Positions 13,790-14,633 of a stretch of 14,633 nt of DNA are shown here, piece by piece. Both the position numbers and the translations under genes were made by a program. How positions within the stretch are numbered: the first letter of the stretch is position 1; every line of letters begins with the position of its first letter. Below the pieces are notes generated by a model. That model was not told the DNA's origin, did not search any database, and saw only the letters and a program-made list of their open reading frames with translations. Source of the DNA: Octadecabacter sp. (lineage in GTDB: Bacteria > Pseudomonadota > Alphaproteobacteria > Rhodobacterales > Rhodobacteraceae); assembly GCA_018500065.2 (NCBI GenBank), contig JAHBAO020000430.1, positions 1 to 14,633 of the forward strand, written 5' to 3'.

Positions 13790-13866
13790 TGCTGCGCAGG
13801 TCATGCAACGCGCGTTGACGTAGAACGCCGAGGTGCTAAACGGGCAGTTCTTAGAAGGAAAAAACC

Positions 13867-14633
13867 ATGAACCTGTTTGCCGACATACGTGCGCTTGTGA
13901 TCGACTGTTTGACTGAGCTGACTTCCGAGGGCGTTTTGCCCGCTGGATTGGCGTTTGATAACGTCGCGGTAGAGCCGCCACGAGACGCCAGTCACGGCGA
14001 CATGGCGACGAATGCGGCGATGGTGTTGGCCAAGCCTGCGGGCGCCAAGCCACGCGATATTGCGGATACACTGGCGGCAAAGCTTGCGGCTGATGCGCGG
14101 ATCGTCAGCGCCGAGGTCGCAGGGCCGGGGTTCTTGAACCTGCGCTTGGCGCATGATGTTTGGGCGGGCGTTGTGCGCTCAGCCCTAACGGACGCTGATT
14201 TCGGGCGGTCCACTTTGGGTGCTGGCAAGAAGATGAACGTGGAATATGTGTCCGCGAACCCGACCGGACCGCTGCATGTGGGCCACACCCGCGGAGCGGT
14301 GTTTGGCGATGCTTTGGCGTCCTTGCTGGATTACGCGGGCTATGACGTGACGCGGGAATACTACATCAACGACGGTGGCGCGCAGGTCGATGTTTTGGCG
14401 CGCTCTGTTTATTTGCGGTATTTAGAAGCGCACGGGCAGGAGGTTACATTTGAGGATGGAACTTATCCGGGCGATTACTTGATTGCAGCTGGTGAGGCGC
14501 TGAAAGCCAAGGTGGGCGATGCCTACGTTGGCAAGGGTGAAGAGGTCTGGCTTGAGGATGTGCGCGCGTTCGGGACCGAAGCCATGATGGACATGATCCG
14601 CGAGGATCTGGCGTCGATTGGCGTGAAGATGGA
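13867..14633 (+). CDS. argS: Arginyl-tRNA synthetase, N-terminal part (runs off right edge)
   Basis: About 255 of the usual roughly 580 codons are present. The enzyme charges tRNA-Arg. The N-terminal Add-1 domain (about residues 1-100, with ASHGDMATNAAM and AGPGFLNL) is followed by the class I catalytic domain with VEYVSANPTGPLHVGH; HVGH at 137-140 is the HIGH motif, and TREYYINDGGAQVDVL follows, as in known ArgRS. The KMSK motif lies outside the window. ATG 13867 has GAAGGA at 13854-13859, seven bases ahead. The upstream neighbour is dgt on the same strand, an order common in Rhodobacteraceae. Confidence 0.96.
   Translation, partial: MNLFADIRALVIDCLTELTSEGVLPAGLAFDNVAVEPPRDASHGDMATNAAMVLAKPAGAKPRDIADTLAAKLAADARIVSAEVAGPGFLNLRLAHDVWAGVVRSALTDADFGRSTLGAGKKMNVEYVSANPTGPLHVGHTRGAVFGDALASLLDYAGYDVTREYYINDGGAQVDVLARSVYLRYLEAHGQEVTFEDGTYPGDYLIAAGEALKAKVGDAYVGKGEEVWLEDVRAFGTEAMMDMIREDLASIGVKM

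Noticed and set aside
13097..14080. Long open frame on the minus strand (327 codons)
   Set aside because: It covers the dgt and argS genes in antisense and crosses two well-supported gene boundaries; no domain is recognisable.

Overview
The window looks like chromosomal DNA of an alphaproteobacterium of the Rhodobacteraceae (Roseobacter/Rhodobacter group). The signs are a DksA with a single cysteine at its degenerate zinc-finger site, lipoproteins resembling DUF6778 and DUF2927, a PIN protein of the type first numbered in Rhodobacter sphaeroides, and the order xthA, erpA, dgt, argS. No mobile element, tRNA, rRNA, CRISPR array or recent insertion was seen; this is an ordinary, densely packed core-genome segment.

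Left part (1-3567): the 5' half of edd (Entner-Doudoroff 6-phosphogluconate dehydratase) runs leftward out of the window. A perfect LacI-type palindrome lies just upstream of it. Diverging from edd are a small lipoprotein gene, an RlmI-like rRNA methyltransferase whose start codon sits in a predicted hairpin, and a PIN-domain gene overlapping the methyltransferase by four bases.

Middle part (3602-9511), all on the minus strand and read right to left: a MoxR-type AAA+ ATPase, a 277-base gap with inverted repeats, a probable 59-residue small ORF, a DUF2927-like lipoprotein with an alpha-helical C-terminal half, a 56-residue two-helix membrane protein, a CoxE-like vWA protein, an M24-fold protein lacking all metal ligands, and an M48 zinc metallopeptidase. 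From the small ORF down to M48 the genes overlap or lie within about 30 bases, so they are probably co-transcribed. MoxR and vWA proteins usually act as pairs, so this is best read as an envelope-linked MoxR/vWA module with embedded lipoprotein and membrane partners. It is the most interesting part of the window.

Right part (9704-14633): dksA and a flavin monooxygenase gene run rightward and meet xthA (exonuclease III) with one base between the stop codons. erpA (A-type Fe-S carrier) lies upstream of xthA on the same strand. Divergent from erpA are dgt (dGTPase-like) and the 5' part of argS (arginyl-tRNA synthetase), which runs off the right edge.
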